From Desulforegula conservatrix Mb1Pa (GTDB lineage Bacteria > Desulfobacterota > Desulfobacteria > Desulfobacterales > Desulforegulaceae), in the NCBI RefSeq assembly GCF_000426225.1, contig NZ_AUEY01000016.1:1-64000 (forward strand): DNA of 64,000 nucleotides. The letters are read 5' to 3'. Positions 52,600-61,195 of the stretch are shown here, in pieces. Every line of letters begins with the position of its first letter. The stretch's first letter is position 1. Both the position numbers and the translations under genes were made by a program. Under the pieces are notes generated by a model. That model worked only from the letters and a program-made list of their open reading frames with translations, had not been told where the DNA came from and did no database searches.

Positions 52600-53346
52600 T
52601 TATTTTTTTATTCCATATTGTTCCAGGATCTTTTTCATTGTGCCGTCATCAGCCATCTGTTTTATGGCCGCATTGAATTCATCCATGATTTTCTGTCCGT
52701 TTGGCAGAGCTTTTGAGATGCAAAGGTAAAGATCCTTATTTTCAAGTCCAGGCTCTACGAACTCAACTTCTCCGGCACTTTCCTTTAATTCTGTTTTTAG
52801 CAGATGCTCACCGACATATTTATCGCAGACAATCAGTTCTATCCTTCCTGCAATGAGTTTTTTAAAATTTGTAAGATCGTCCTTTGCTTCATCTTTTTTA
52901 AGATATGCAGCCGCGTCGAATTCAGCTGTATTTACATAGCCGCGAACAACGCCGATGCTGTAAGGTTTGAGATCTTCGAGTGTCTTGAATGTTATTTTGC
53001 TGCTTTTCTTTTTGAAGAATCCGAGGGGGCCTCCCGGAAATGGAGCTGACAATATGAAATCTTTTTTAAGATCCTCGGAATAGTATTCTGGCAAGTAACC
53101 GGCATAATCGCCATCTTTTGCCATTTTTACAGCCCTTGCCCAGGGAAGATAATCTATCTGCGCGATTTTTCCATTTTTTTTAAAAGCCTCAGTTACTATT
53201 TCTGCTACATAGCCTCCACCAGGCATTTTAGGGCCTATATATGGTTCCCACTCGAGACTTGCAAGCTTTATTGTCTCGGCAGCCATCAAATTTGAGCAAA
53301 GAAAGACCAAGAAGAGAGAAATCATTACAACCATTCTTCTAAACAT
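52600..53346 (-). CDS. Periplasmic solute-binding protein (family 3-like)
   Basis: A 248-residue protein from ATG 53346, which has AAAGGAG upstream; the open frame extends 16 codons more. A signal peptide (MVVMISLFLVFLCSNLMAA) is followed by IKLASLEWEPYIGPKMPGGG and GRIELIVCDKYVGEHLL, typical of the amino-acid/polar ligand family. No permease or ATPase is adjacent, so it may serve a sensor or a distant ABC system. The ligand is unknown. Confidence 0.85.
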   Translation of the reverse strand: MFRRMVVMISLFLVFLCSNLMAAETIKLASLEWEPYIGPKMPGGGYVAEIVTEAFKKNGKIAQIDYLPWARAVKMAKDGDYAGYLPEYYSEDLKKDFILSAPFPGGPLGFFKKKSSKITFKTLEDLKPYSIGVVRGYVNTAEFDAAAYLKKDEAKDDLTNFKKLIAGRIELIVCDKYVGEHLLKTELKESAGEVEFVEPGLENKDLYLCISKALPNGQKIMDEFNAAIKQMADDGTMKKILEQYGIKK

Positions 53347-53439
53347 AAAAACTCCTTTCATTGATTTGGTTTCAGTTTTGCCGGTAAAAAACAAGGATGA
53401 TATCTGGATTTTATAAATTGAACTTGGGGTGATAAAACT

Positions 53440-53528
53440 GACAAAGTCTCAAAAGGACCGGCTTTCCTCATTCAGGCCCAGGCCAGCATGACGCCGAAGC
53501 TCTTTTTTTTGCTTTTTGCGGGTTCATC
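53440..53528 (-). repeat. MITE-like element, copy 10 (internally deleted, reverse)
   Basis: GACAAAGTCTCAAAAGGAC to GCGGGTTCATC, only 89 bases; the middle is lost. Flanks AAAACT and AAAATT match at five of six. The right flank is also the left flank of copy 11. Confidence 0.75.
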
Positions 53529-53534
53529 AAAATT

Positions 53535-53641
53535 GACAAGGTCGCAAAAGTCCGATTTCAAGTCATTCCGGCGCAGGCCGTAAGCCAGAAACCTTTGATA
53601 ATACTGGATGCCGGATCAAGTCCGGCATGACGAAAAAGCCC
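53535..53641 (-). repeat. MITE-like element, copy 11 (right end missing, reverse)
   Basis: GACAAGGTCGCAAAAGTCC, then CATTCCGGCGCAGGCCG and GCCGGATCAAGTCCGGCATG; the terminal inverted repeat at the right is absent. It begins exactly 6 bases after copy 10. Confidence 0.75.
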
Positions 53642-53889
53642 TAAGGTTGTGTATGCACTGTCTTATTACTTTTAGGTTTTTAAGGAGCTTTTTTATGAAA
53701 AATATTAGATAGCTATTGGAGTTATAAAGAATCCCACACTTAACTGGAACAGAGCCAAATTAAAAAGCGCGCCTGGAACAGTTATGAATGCAATTTTGAT
53801 AAGATCACAAACGCGCTTTTTACAAAGCATTACTATCAAAAGTGATTTCAAATGGGGATATGAAAGAACTCTTTTGCTTGAATGAATAT
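53642..53889. other. Spacer without recognisable gene
   Basis: AT-rich sequence with two short stretches that repeat AAAAAGCGCG and ACGCGCTTTTTA (53763-53822), a possible long-range stem. No open frame of note. Confidence 0.4.
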
Positions 53890-54339
53890 TTATGAAAGAA
53901 GAGTCTTCAAGATATCCTCTTTCCCGATAACTCCAACCAGTACTTCATTTTCAACAACAGGTATTGTATGAAATCTTTTGTCCACAATAAGGCTTGCGAC
54001 TTCTTCAATGGTCGCTTCTGGCGATACTGTTTCAGGATTTTCAGTCATCGCATCCGCAACTGTCATTGCGGACATTTTTTTTATTTCAGCTTCCATATTT
54101 TTTACAGAGCCGATTTGGATAAATCCATCAAGAAAGGCGAATACTGATGGCATATTGATTTTTTTCTGCTGGGCAATCAGATCGCTTTGACAGATTATTC
54201 CGAGTACCTGACCGTCGTAGTCCAGAACAGGAGCTCCGTTGATATGTCTTTCAAGGAGTAATTTTGCTGCGTCCTTAATTTTCATGTCAGGAGTCATCGT
54301 AATTACATCTTTTTCCATTATATCCTTGGCTTTTATCAT
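53890..54339 (-). CDS. Two-CBS-domain protein
   Basis: A 149-residue protein made of two CBS motifs (KDIMEKDVITMTPDMKIKDA and ADAMTENPETVSPEATIEEV) with a linker around residues 70-90. CBS pairs sense adenine nucleotides. No partner enzyme is adjacent. AGGAGG lies before the ATG. Confidence 0.88.
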   Translation of the reverse strand: MIKAKDIMEKDVITMTPDMKIKDAAKLLLERHINGAPVLDYDGQVLGIICQSDLIAQQKKINMPSVFAFLDGFIQIGSVKNMEAEIKKMSAMTVADAMTENPETVSPEATIEEVASLIVDKRFHTIPVVENEVLVGVIGKEDILKTLLS

Positions 54340-54495
54340 AATTACGCCTCCTATGATTTAAATTTATGGGTTGAAAACCTTGTTATTCTTATATTTACTC
54401 CCAAAACCCATGGCGAGTCAATCTGTTTGATAGTTCTGTTTGATAGTTTTGCTACCGCCAGATAATGATAATGATGAAATATAAGGAAAAAAGTT

Positions 54496-54626
54496 GATAG
54501 TCTCGCAAAGAATCAAAAAAGTCATACGCGCCATCCCTGACTTGATTAGGTTTCCGGTATTTTGAGAGACTTCTGGATTGCGGTCTGCGCCGGAATGAGG
54601 CGCGTCTGACTTTTTACGGCTTTGTC
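54496..54626 (+). repeat. MITE-like element, copy 12 (diverged)
   Basis: GATAGTCTCGCAAAGAATC to ACGGCTTTGTC, with several changes from the consensus. No clear flanking duplication. Confidence 0.72.
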
Positions 54627-54740
54627 TGTCTTGATATAAAATTGGATTGGTCTTTGGTGACAGAAAGGAGGATGGCGCACTTTGGAACCAGTTTATTCGC
54701 TCATAAATTGAGAACCTGTACGCCATTAAACCGGAAAATA

Positions 54741-55098
54741 AATTTTGTGGCTATGCTCAATTCTCAGTAATATTTGAAAAGGTCATGGCCTGAACATTTG
54801 TAAGACTCTAAAAATATCAGTATTTTTGTCTACTAACAAAACCACAAAGTTTTTGCGGAGCTTTTTCCAAAAAGCGACCCGCTCGAGGCACTTGCCCTAT
54901 CAACCTCGAAACAGCCGAAAGAATACGCTTCGTCTGACTTTGGTCTATTGGGTTATATAGCCTCGCCGGAGGCGCCCTGCTTAACGTCGGATTACGGACA
55001 AAGGTCGTCCTAATCCGACCTGCGTATCGCCCTTGTTTTGATGGCAAATTAACCTACAAGGCACTTTTTAACTGAAAATCAGGCAAGGCCACAATAAA
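54741..55098 (+). repeat. Composite ~350-bp repeat element, copy B
   Basis: Matches 9541-9897 along its length. Ends: TTGTGGC-TAT-GC-TCA-ATT-C-TCAGT at the left and the complement of TTGTGGC-CTT-GC-CTG-ATT-T-TCAGT at the right. It contains the GCGGAGC hairpin module, CGCCGGAGGC and the 34-bp hairpin. It lies just past the FmdB-like gene, whose stop (55101) it nearly touches. Confidence 0.75.
54986..55019 (+). repeat. 34-bp REP-type hairpin
   Basis: GTCGGATTA c GGAC, AAAGGTC, GTCC TAATCCGAC; both stems perfect. Confidence 0.8.
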
Positions 55099-55100
55099 TT

Positions 55101-55364
55101 TTAATTTCCAGGGACTGTATATGTTGTGCAGCTTCCACCTGAGCAGGATCTTGTTTGCGTGTATGGTGAGGTGGCTGTTGAAGCTGATTTACATGAGGCT
55201 CCGCCTCCGTCTTTCATATTGTGGCTTGTAACGCTCAGAACTCTTTCAAACTCCTGGGCGCCGCATTTCGGGCACATAATTTCATCTTCATCACTTGATG
55301 ATCCCATTACAAGCACTTCCACAAATTCACCGCATTTTACACATTTGAATTCAAAAATTGGCAT
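55101..55364 (-). CDS. FmdB-type zinc-ribbon protein
   Basis: An 87-residue protein: MPIFEFKCVKCGEFVEVLV and IMCPKCGAQEFERVLSV form the zinc ribbon of the FmdB/CxxC regulatory family. The C-terminal tail is rich in Ser, Thr, Gly and Cys and likely disordered. Function of the family is poorly known. AGGAG lies before the ATG. It is followed by the composite repeat. Confidence 0.85.
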   Translation of the reverse strand: MPIFEFKCVKCGEFVEVLVMGSSSDEDEIMCPKCGAQEFERVLSVTSHNMKDGGGASCKSASTATSPYTQTRSCSGGSCTTYTVPGN

Positions 55365-55437
55365 TTTTTACTCCTGTTACTCCAAGGCAGAGTTTTATAA
55401 TAAATTTTGAATACATTTATCATTATGAATGAACGTG

Positions 55438-57162
55438 TCAATGGCTGTATTTATTTTCTGCCCCTGTTTTTGAAAGAAGCTCCCTGGCATGATTAATAGT
55501 TGCCTCTGTTATTGTCTGGCCACCTATCATGCGTGCGATCTCATCAACCCTTTCATTTTCTGACAGTTCCTTTATGAGTGTCGTAGTACGGTCGCCAATA
55601 ATCTGCTTTTCGATGGAAAAGTGGTGGTGTCCGAATTTTGCGATCTGGGCAAGATGCGTTATGCATATAACCTGACGGCCAGAAGAAATGGCGGCTATTT
55701 TTTCGCCCACCGCCTCTGCTGTGGCTCCTCCGATTCCTGTGTCAACTTCATCAAAAACAACTGTCTCAACCTGTCCGTCACTTGTCATTGCGGATTTTAT
55801 GGCAAGCACCACCCTTGAAAGCTCTCCGCCAGAGGCAGTCATGGAAAGGGATTTGAGACTTTCTCCCTTGTTAGGTGCAATCATGAACACAACCTTGTCC
55901 ATGCCATGATCGTTAAGCTTTAAATCCAGATCAGGAAAAAGGCTTGGTTGAAGAGGGCTCGACGCGAGGTTCGATATCTTGGTGCAGAAAGTTGTTCCTT
56001 TCATGTATAGAGACGCCAGTTCGTTCTCCACTGCTTTATCAAGCTTGGCCGCTGTTTTTTTTCTTTTGTCAGATAGCTCTTCGGCAAGTCCGGCAAGTTT
56101 GCCATATTTTGCAGCAATATCCTTTTCAAGTCTTATTATTCTTGCGTCAATGTCATCAAGGATTTCGAGCTCTTTTGATATTTCGTCCAGATGGGTTAAT
56201 ATGGACTCAATCGTTCCGCCGTATTTTCTTTTCAGCTTTGTTATGAGATCAAGCCTGTTTTCTATTTCTTCTAGTCTTTCCGGATTTGTTTCAAGCTTGT
56301 TCTGATACGTTTGAAGTTCAGATGAAATATCTTCAATCCTGTATATTATCTCATCCGTTTTAGTGATGAATTCTTTAAGTTCTTCATCTGCCTTGGAGGA
56401 CTTCTCAAGAAGTCTGCGGATTTCCATGAGAGTCGTGAAAGCCGAGTTCTGTCCGGAATAAATACCAGTTAAGCATTCATAGGCAGTCTGCTGAAGCATA
56501 ACCGAATTTTTGAGTCTGTGGCGCTCCTTAGAGAGTTCTTCATCCTCGCCTTGTTTAAGGGACGCATTTTCTATTTCATTTTTCTGGAACAGAAGCAGCT
56601 CATTCTGCTGATTCCTCGAATGATTGAGTTTTTTCAGTCTTTCAAGTTCTTCAGTCATTGGAATGAAGTCATTGAATTCGCTTTGGTATGAGGCTCTTTC
56701 TTCGACGAGGTCACCGAACGAATCGAGTATTTCTATATGTTCTTCTTCTTTCATGAGAAGCTGGTGGGCATGCTGGCCGGAAATGCTCGCAAGATGCTCG
56801 GATATTTCCGAGAGTATTTGAACAGGCGCGAGCCTGCCATTTATGTAGATCCTGTTTTTGCCTGTTGCGGATATGATCCTTCTGATCATGATTCCGTCAT
56901 CAATGGCAATGTCATTTCCGCTTATAATCTCAAGTGGCTTGCTGTTTTCCGGTACATGGAAAAGGGCCTGGATTTCTGCTTCTGTGGCGCCGTTCCTGAT
57001 AAGCGACGCAGATGGTCTGCCTCCAAGAATAAGATTGAGGGCGTTGATTATGATTGATTTACCCGCTCCTGTCTCGCCGCTTAGAATATTTAAGCCTTCG
57101 TGGAAAGATATGGTCAGGTCGTCTATAATAGCGAAATTTTTGATATTAAGTTCAGACAGCAT
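55438..57162 (-). CDS. recN: DNA repair protein RecN
   Basis: A 574-residue SMC-like ATPase: Walker A GETGAGKSIIINAL at residue 30, coiled coil in the middle third, signature SGGELSRVVLAIKS and Walker B VVFDEVDTGIGG near the end. RecN gathers broken DNA ends for recombination. It is transcribed leftward; the FmdB-like gene follows in the opposite sense of order but the same strand. Confidence 0.95.
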   Translation of the reverse strand: MLSELNIKNFAIIDDLTISFHEGLNILSGETGAGKSIIINALNLILGGRPSASLIRNGATEAEIQALFHVPENSKPLEIISGNDIAIDDGIMIRRIISATGKNRIYINGRLAPVQILSEISEHLASISGQHAHQLLMKEEEHIEILDSFGDLVEERASYQSEFNDFIPMTEELERLKKLNHSRNQQNELLLFQKNEIENASLKQGEDEELSKERHRLKNSVMLQQTAYECLTGIYSGQNSAFTTLMEIRRLLEKSSKADEELKEFITKTDEIIYRIEDISSELQTYQNKLETNPERLEEIENRLDLITKLKRKYGGTIESILTHLDEISKELEILDDIDARIIRLEKDIAAKYGKLAGLAEELSDKRKKTAAKLDKAVENELASLYMKGTTFCTKISNLASSPLQPSLFPDLDLKLNDHGMDKVVFMIAPNKGESLKSLSMTASGGELSRVVLAIKSAMTSDGQVETVVFDEVDTGIGGATAEAVGEKIAAISSGRQVICITHLAQIAKFGHHHFSIEKQIIGDRTTTLIKELSENERVDEIARMIGGQTITEATINHARELLSKTGAENKYSH

Positions 57163-57296
57163 GGCTTCCAGAATTTATGTATTTAAATGGTCAGGCTATA
57201 CCCATTGATGAATAGCGGATATCCAAAAACAGAAATTGTTTAACTGTGGTTTTTATATGATTCCTGTGGATTTTGAAAGATATACTGTGAATGAAT

Positions 57297-57893
57297 TCAA
57301 AATTTACTTTTTGGGACGGTTGGTTGACATTCAGCATGCCTGAAGCAGGAGACAAGATGGTCATTTACCATTCCGACCGCCTGCATCATGGCATAAATAA
57401 TTGTCGGGCCGACAAAGCTGAATCCTTCTTTTTTCAGATCCTTGCTGATTTTTTCAGAAAGCTCTGTGGATGTGGGTATCTCGCTCATGGAATTCCATGT
57501 ATTAACAATCTGCTTTCCTTCTGTATATCTCCAGAAATAGCTGCTGAAACCACCATGTCTTTCATTTATTTTCATGAAAGCCGAGGCATTTTTAATGGCA
57601 GATTCAACTTTTTTCCTGTTTCGTATGATCCCCTCGTTATTAAGCAAGGCTTCTGTTCTGGAATTATCGTATTCAGCTATTTTGGCAGGATTAAAATTGT
57701 CAAAAGCCTCTCTGTATGAGTTTCTTTTTTTTAGAACGGTAATCCAGCTGAGACCAGCCTGGGCACCCTCAAGTATAAGAAATTCGAAAAGAGCATTATC
57801 GTCAAATACAGGAACTCCCCATTCTTTGTCGTGGTAATCAATATAAATGGGGTCAGGACCTGCCCATGGGCATCTAATTAAATCTGTCTTCAA
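57297..57893 (-). CDS. tag: DNA-3-methyladenine glycosylase I
   Basis: A 198-residue Tag: RCPWAGPDPIYIDYHDKEWG with zinc-binding Cys and His, FEFLILEGAQAGLSW, FVGPTIIYAMMQAVGMVNDH and the C-terminal CFRHAEC. It removes 3-methyladenine from alkylated DNA. The start lies within the last 20 bases of a small membrane protein gene. recN follows, so the pair may be a DNA-repair group. Confidence 0.93.
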   Translation of the reverse strand: MKTDLIRCPWAGPDPIYIDYHDKEWGVPVFDDNALFEFLILEGAQAGLSWITVLKKRNSYREAFDNFNPAKIAEYDNSRTEALLNNEGIIRNRKKVESAIKNASAFMKINERHGGFSSYFWRYTEGKQIVNTWNSMSEIPTSTELSEKISKDLKKEGFSFVGPTIIYAMMQAVGMVNDHLVSCFRHAECQPTVPKSKF

Positions 57894-58053
57894 TGTTTAC
57901 TCCGCATGTTTCTTTTCGATTTTTTTCCTGTAACTCGCAGCCTCTGCATCCCGAACAACAGTGGTTTTTTTTTGTCATTGTCTTTACGAATCTATTAACA
58001 AGAAATAATACAGCGGTGGTTATAATTAGAAGTATAAATATTTTTTCGAACAT
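57874..58053 (-). CDS. Small Cys-rich membrane protein (FeoB-associated-like)
   Basis: A 59-residue protein: one membrane span (KIFILLIITTAVLFLVNRFV), then basic residues and a Cys cluster (HCCSGCRGCE, then ETCG). This layout matches the FeoB-associated Cys-rich membrane proteins. GAGGCAACT stands before the ATG at 58053. Its last 20 bases overlap the start of tag, so the two are probably co-transcribed. No feoB is near, so the iron link is only by resemblance. Confidence 0.72.
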   Translation of the reverse strand: MFEKIFILLIITTAVLFLVNRFVKTMTKKNHCCSGCRGCELQEKNRKETCGVNIEDRFN

Positions 58054-58103
58054 AGTTGCCTCATCTGTTTTTAGCTAAAGATAATTAATCTTATTAAAGC
58101 AGT

Positions 58104-58135
58104 CAATCTTTTTTAGGAGATCCTAAAAAAGATTG
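58104..58135. repeat. Perfect 15+15 bp AT-rich inverted repeat
   Basis: CAATCTTTTTTAGGA, GA, TCCTAAAAAAGATTG. It lies between the hairpin terminator at 58146 and the small membrane protein gene and may reinforce termination or form an operator. Confidence 0.6.
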
Positions 58136-58145
58136 TAATAAAAAA

Positions 58146-58167
58146 GGCACTGCCGTTTGACAGTACC
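58146..58167 (-). terminator. Terminator of the 213-residue protein gene
   Basis: On the minus strand GGTACTGTC and GGCAGTGCC pair (one G-U) around a short loop and are followed by TTTTTTATT. Confidence 0.65.
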
Positions 58168-58252
58168 TCTTTGATTATATGAGACTAAGCTGAACCCAAT
58201 GATTCAGCTGTTGGCTTCTATTCTTATATTTGTCTATACTTCTATTTGCTGA

Positions 58253-58894
58253 CTACTGGCAGAGTCTGTGAATGGTCTGGGCGTGCCATCTTCCCCTTCC
58301 GGAGAAAGTAGTATAGTTGTTATTTGTAAGGAAGTCAGCGATTTCATTATAAGTCGCGCCCTTGTCCCTGAGCTCCATGATTTTGTCAAGAACAACGCGT
58401 CTTTCATCTGTGATTACGCGTTTTCTTGTTCTTTTTTCAGGCTTTTGAGCAAATACGTCTGCCGGAATTCCTAGGGCTTCAACAAGTGATGTCTGTCCTT
58501 CAAATACAGATTTAATAAGATCACCAATCTGATTAATCTGGAAAGCTACGGCCTCAAATGCTTCTGCTTTCCTTTCTTCGGCAATGGCGTTTCTTTCCAT
58601 CGCAATTGATATTTTTCTCTGGCTGTTTTCAATACCAAGGAGCAAGTCACGGATTGAGTCTATCAGTTCATCTCCCTGGGGCAGCTGGTCTGTCTCCGGT
58701 CTGGAGTATGGCTTGTTGTTGCTATAGTAAGAGGACTGTCGTGTATTTCGTCTGTCCATGCTTGCCCTTCTGTCATTCGCATAAGTACCGTTATCATACT
58801 GGCGTCTGTTGCCTGCAAATTTCTGTTTTTCATTCTGCTGCTGATTCTGGCCTGGCTGGGCGTTTGTGCGCAGGTTGTGTAAAAAGTCGTTCAT
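58253..58894 (-). CDS. Hypothetical protein with recombinase-like C-terminal helix-turn-helix
   Basis: A 213-residue protein. The first 75 residues are Asn, Gln and Arg rich and look disordered; residues 75-135 are helical. The C-terminus (VLDKIMELRDKGATYNEIAD, then FSGRGRWHAQTIHRL) resembles the DNA-binding segment of large serine recombinases, but no catalytic domain is present. It ends with a good terminator. It may be a DNA- or nucleoid-associated protein; this is inference from the C-terminal pattern. Confidence 0.7.
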   Translation of the reverse strand: MNDFLHNLRTNAQPGQNQQQNEKQKFAGNRRQYDNGTYANDRRASMDRRNTRQSSYYSNNKPYSRPETDQLPQGDELIDSIRDLLLGIENSQRKISIAMERNAIAEERKAEAFEAVAFQINQIGDLIKSVFEGQTSLVEALGIPADVFAQKPEKRTRKRVITDERRVVLDKIMELRDKGATYNEIADFLTNNNYTTFSGRGRWHAQTIHRLCQ

Positions 58895-59077
58895 TATAAA
58901 GCTCCTGGTGTTCCGGGAATATTAACCCCATATGTTGATTACAAATATAAAACGCTGTTTAAGATTTAGATATATAATACAAAAAAATGCAAGTTAAATC
59001 GTAATGCTGTTATAAAGATATTAGTAGGTTGCAAAACATATCAGGCTTTTTATGAAAGACTTTTGGTAAAAATAAAA

Positions 59078-59104
59078 AACCCCCTGGAAAAATACCAGGG
59101 GGTT
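59078..59104 (-). terminator. Terminator of first FadL-type porin gene
   Basis: AACCCCCTGG and CCAGGGGGTT form a 10-bp stem with a 7-base loop, followed on the minus strand by TTTTTTATTTTT. Confidence 0.85.
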
Positions 59105-59122
59105 ATTTATTGAATTTAGGGC

Positions 59123-60613
59123 TTAAAATTTGTAGTTCATTGTTGCGCTGTATCCCCAAAGATTGCCGTCTGCTTCGAGTGTTACATCTCTTGCGCCATT
59201 GTCAAGGCCGTATTTCATGAGAGGGTTGTATGTATCATTCAGGTTATGACCGCTCTCCCCGCCAATTATTCTTCCAGCTTCTGCTATGGCATACTGGAGG
59301 GCGGTATCAATCGTGATGTTTTTTCCGCAGTTGAAACCAAGACCTATTGAATAGGTTTTTCTGTCAGCGTCAGGCCACATGATGTCAAATGTATCGTCTG
59401 GTATCGGGGACGGATCGTAAAAATATCCGGCTCTTACGGTCATGTAATCAAGGGCTTTCCATTCTATGCCGAGTCTGAGCTGATTGGTGTTGTTCCAGTC
59501 CCTGTCATATGTTTTTTCCGTGACAGTCGGAACTATAAGATAAGGCTTGAAGTATTCTCTCTGGTATTCATTGTGTCTCCAGTATGTCCACACTACGTCA
59601 GCTTCCATTGATACTTTGTCATTCGGCTGATATCTTACGCCGGCCTGGATCTGATCAGGATGGTCATAATCCAGTTCTGCATTTGCCACTTTTACATTGT
59701 TGATTTTAAGCGGGCCGTCAAATTCTGCATCTGCCTTGCTTCTGTATGTAAGGCCGAGCGAGACGCTATTTACTGGTTTATACATGAATCCGATATTGAA
59801 GGAATAGTTGAAATCGTCTTCCATCTCGGCTTTCATAAGGCTGTCATTGTATGAATTTGTGGTCTGGACAAGAAGGAGGGACTGATAGGTCGAGTCGGGG
59901 ATTGCAGCCAGTGCCGGAGGTTTTGTTGCCGGAAGAGTACCGCCCACCATTGTCATTATTGCGTTCGCCTTAGCTGCCGCTGCCGCTGATGACATGCCTT
60001 GGTCAATAAATCCCTTGGTCATTGCCTGGGTGGCGGTGGTCGGATAATAGACCACTCTTTCCGCTCCTGATTTGGATTTTCCAAGAGAAACGCCAAGACC
60101 GATTGAAAACTGGTCGTTCACTTTATATGCTACTGTTGGTGTTACAACTTCTCTCATATAATATGAATGGAACCAGTTGTAAGCGGCCGGGTTCTTTGTC
60201 GTATTAGGGCTCCATTCCACATCAAGTCCGTAGGGGACATAAGCGGCCATACCAATCGATATCTGCTTGTTTACGGGCATAGCAAAACCCATATGAGGAA
60301 CGAATAGATCATCTGATTCGTCTGCTATTCCTGTAGGTCCAAAGACCGGATTCCCGTCACTTCCCTCAACCGTGAATTTGTGTGCTTTCAAATTTGGGTC
60401 CATGACTGATAAGCCTGTAGATAACATTGGGCTGTCAATCTGGGTAAGGCCAGCCGGGTTGTAGTATGCTGCATAAGGATCGTTGGCTGTGGCAGAAAAT
60501 GCTCCGCCCAATGCAGTTGCCCTGGCGCCTATTCCAAAGGATTCAACATTGCCTGCAAAAGATTGGCCTGTCATGGTTAGAAGAATGGCAGAAACCGTTA
60601 TAAATTTTTTCAT
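59123..60613 (-). CDS. OmpP1/FadL/TodX-family outer-membrane transporter
   Basis: A 496-residue outer-membrane protein. A signal peptide (residues 1-20, ending SFA) is followed by the plug-like N-terminus NVESFGIGARATALGGAF and AYYNPAGLTQID, typical of FadL. The C-terminus ends in an aromatic beta-strand (YSATMNYKF). FadL-type proteins move hydrophobic compounds such as fatty acids or aromatics through the outer membrane. A near-identical-in-layout paralogue (61196-62683) lies upstream in the same direction. AAGGAGG stands before the ATG. Confidence 0.9.
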   Translation of the reverse strand: MKKFITVSAILLTMTGQSFAGNVESFGIGARATALGGAFSATANDPYAAYYNPAGLTQIDSPMLSTGLSVMDPNLKAHKFTVEGSDGNPVFGPTGIADESDDLFVPHMGFAMPVNKQISIGMAAYVPYGLDVEWSPNTTKNPAAYNWFHSYYMREVVTPTVAYKVNDQFSIGLGVSLGKSKSGAERVVYYPTTATQAMTKGFIDQGMSSAAAAAKANAIMTMVGGTLPATKPPALAAIPDSTYQSLLLVQTTNSYNDSLMKAEMEDDFNYSFNIGFMYKPVNSVSLGLTYRSKADAEFDGPLKINNVKVANAELDYDHPDQIQAGVRYQPNDKVSMEADVVWTYWRHNEYQREYFKPYLIVPTVTEKTYDRDWNNTNQLRLGIEWKALDYMTVRAGYFYDPSPIPDDTFDIMWPDADRKTYSIGLGFNCGKNITIDTALQYAIAEAGRIIGGESGHNLNDTYNPLMKYGLDNGARDVTLEADGNLWGYSATMNYKF

Positions 60614-60971
60614 TTTCCCTCCTTGCCTTTGCGTTGTTATATCGCCAGAAAGAATGTCCTTTTTATGGCTCCAAGGCGTTAATTTCCGGTCAATCGGTAT
60701 AACTCATCCATTTGAGTACGATTACAGTAAAACTATTTACCAGCTTAATAATCTAAGATCAACTAAATAAACCATGTTTATCAAGCAGGTGTTAAATTTG
60801 GTAAAATTTGAGTTTATTCCTGCTCTTTATTATATATGGCATCAATATGGCCTGGGCATGCCATATAAATATGCTTAACTACTCGGTTTTATGGCCGATA
60901 AATCAGGAGGTATATGCTCATGATTGCATGGAGAAAAATATTGAGGCCGCGTCTTGAAATTGCCTTTTGCC
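60614..60971. other. Spacer between the two porin genes
   Basis: About 360 bases, AT-rich, with no full gene. At 60904-60916 a very good ribosome site (AGGAGGTAT) precedes an ATG and about 20 codons (MLMIAWRKILRPRLEIAF) before the frame enters MITE copy 13, so this may be the start of a gene cut by the element. Confidence 0.4.
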
Positions 60972-61087
60972 AAAGTCACAAAAAGTCAGATTCCCGTCAT
61001 TCCGGCGCAGGCCGGAACCCAGAAGATATGAAAATACAAAGATGCCGGATCAGCTCCTGCATGACGCTGAAGCAACGCGAGACCATC
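60972..61087 (-). repeat. MITE-like element, copy 13 (left end diverged, reverse)
   Basis: GTCACAAAAAGTCAGATTCC to GCGAGACCATC, with CATTCCGGCGCAGGCCGG inside; the outermost GACAAGG end is altered. Confidence 0.75.
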
Positions 61088-61139
61088 AAAATATAATCAG
61101 GCTTTGCTGGTATGTTGGAGAGGATCTTTATGATGAAAA

Positions 61140-61170
61140 AAGCCTCCGGACCAAGATAATCCGGAGGCTT
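61140..61170 (-). terminator. Terminator of second FadL-type porin gene
   Basis: AAGCCTCCGGA and TCCGGAGGCTT form a perfect 11-bp stem with a 9-base loop, followed on the minus strand by TTTTTCAT. Confidence 0.85.
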
Positions 61171-61195
61171 AAAAAAAGTGATCTTAATGATATTT

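Noticed and set aside
60914-61096. 60-codon frame with a very good ribosome site
   Set aside because: Two thirds of it is MITE copy 13; reported only as a possible cut gene start.
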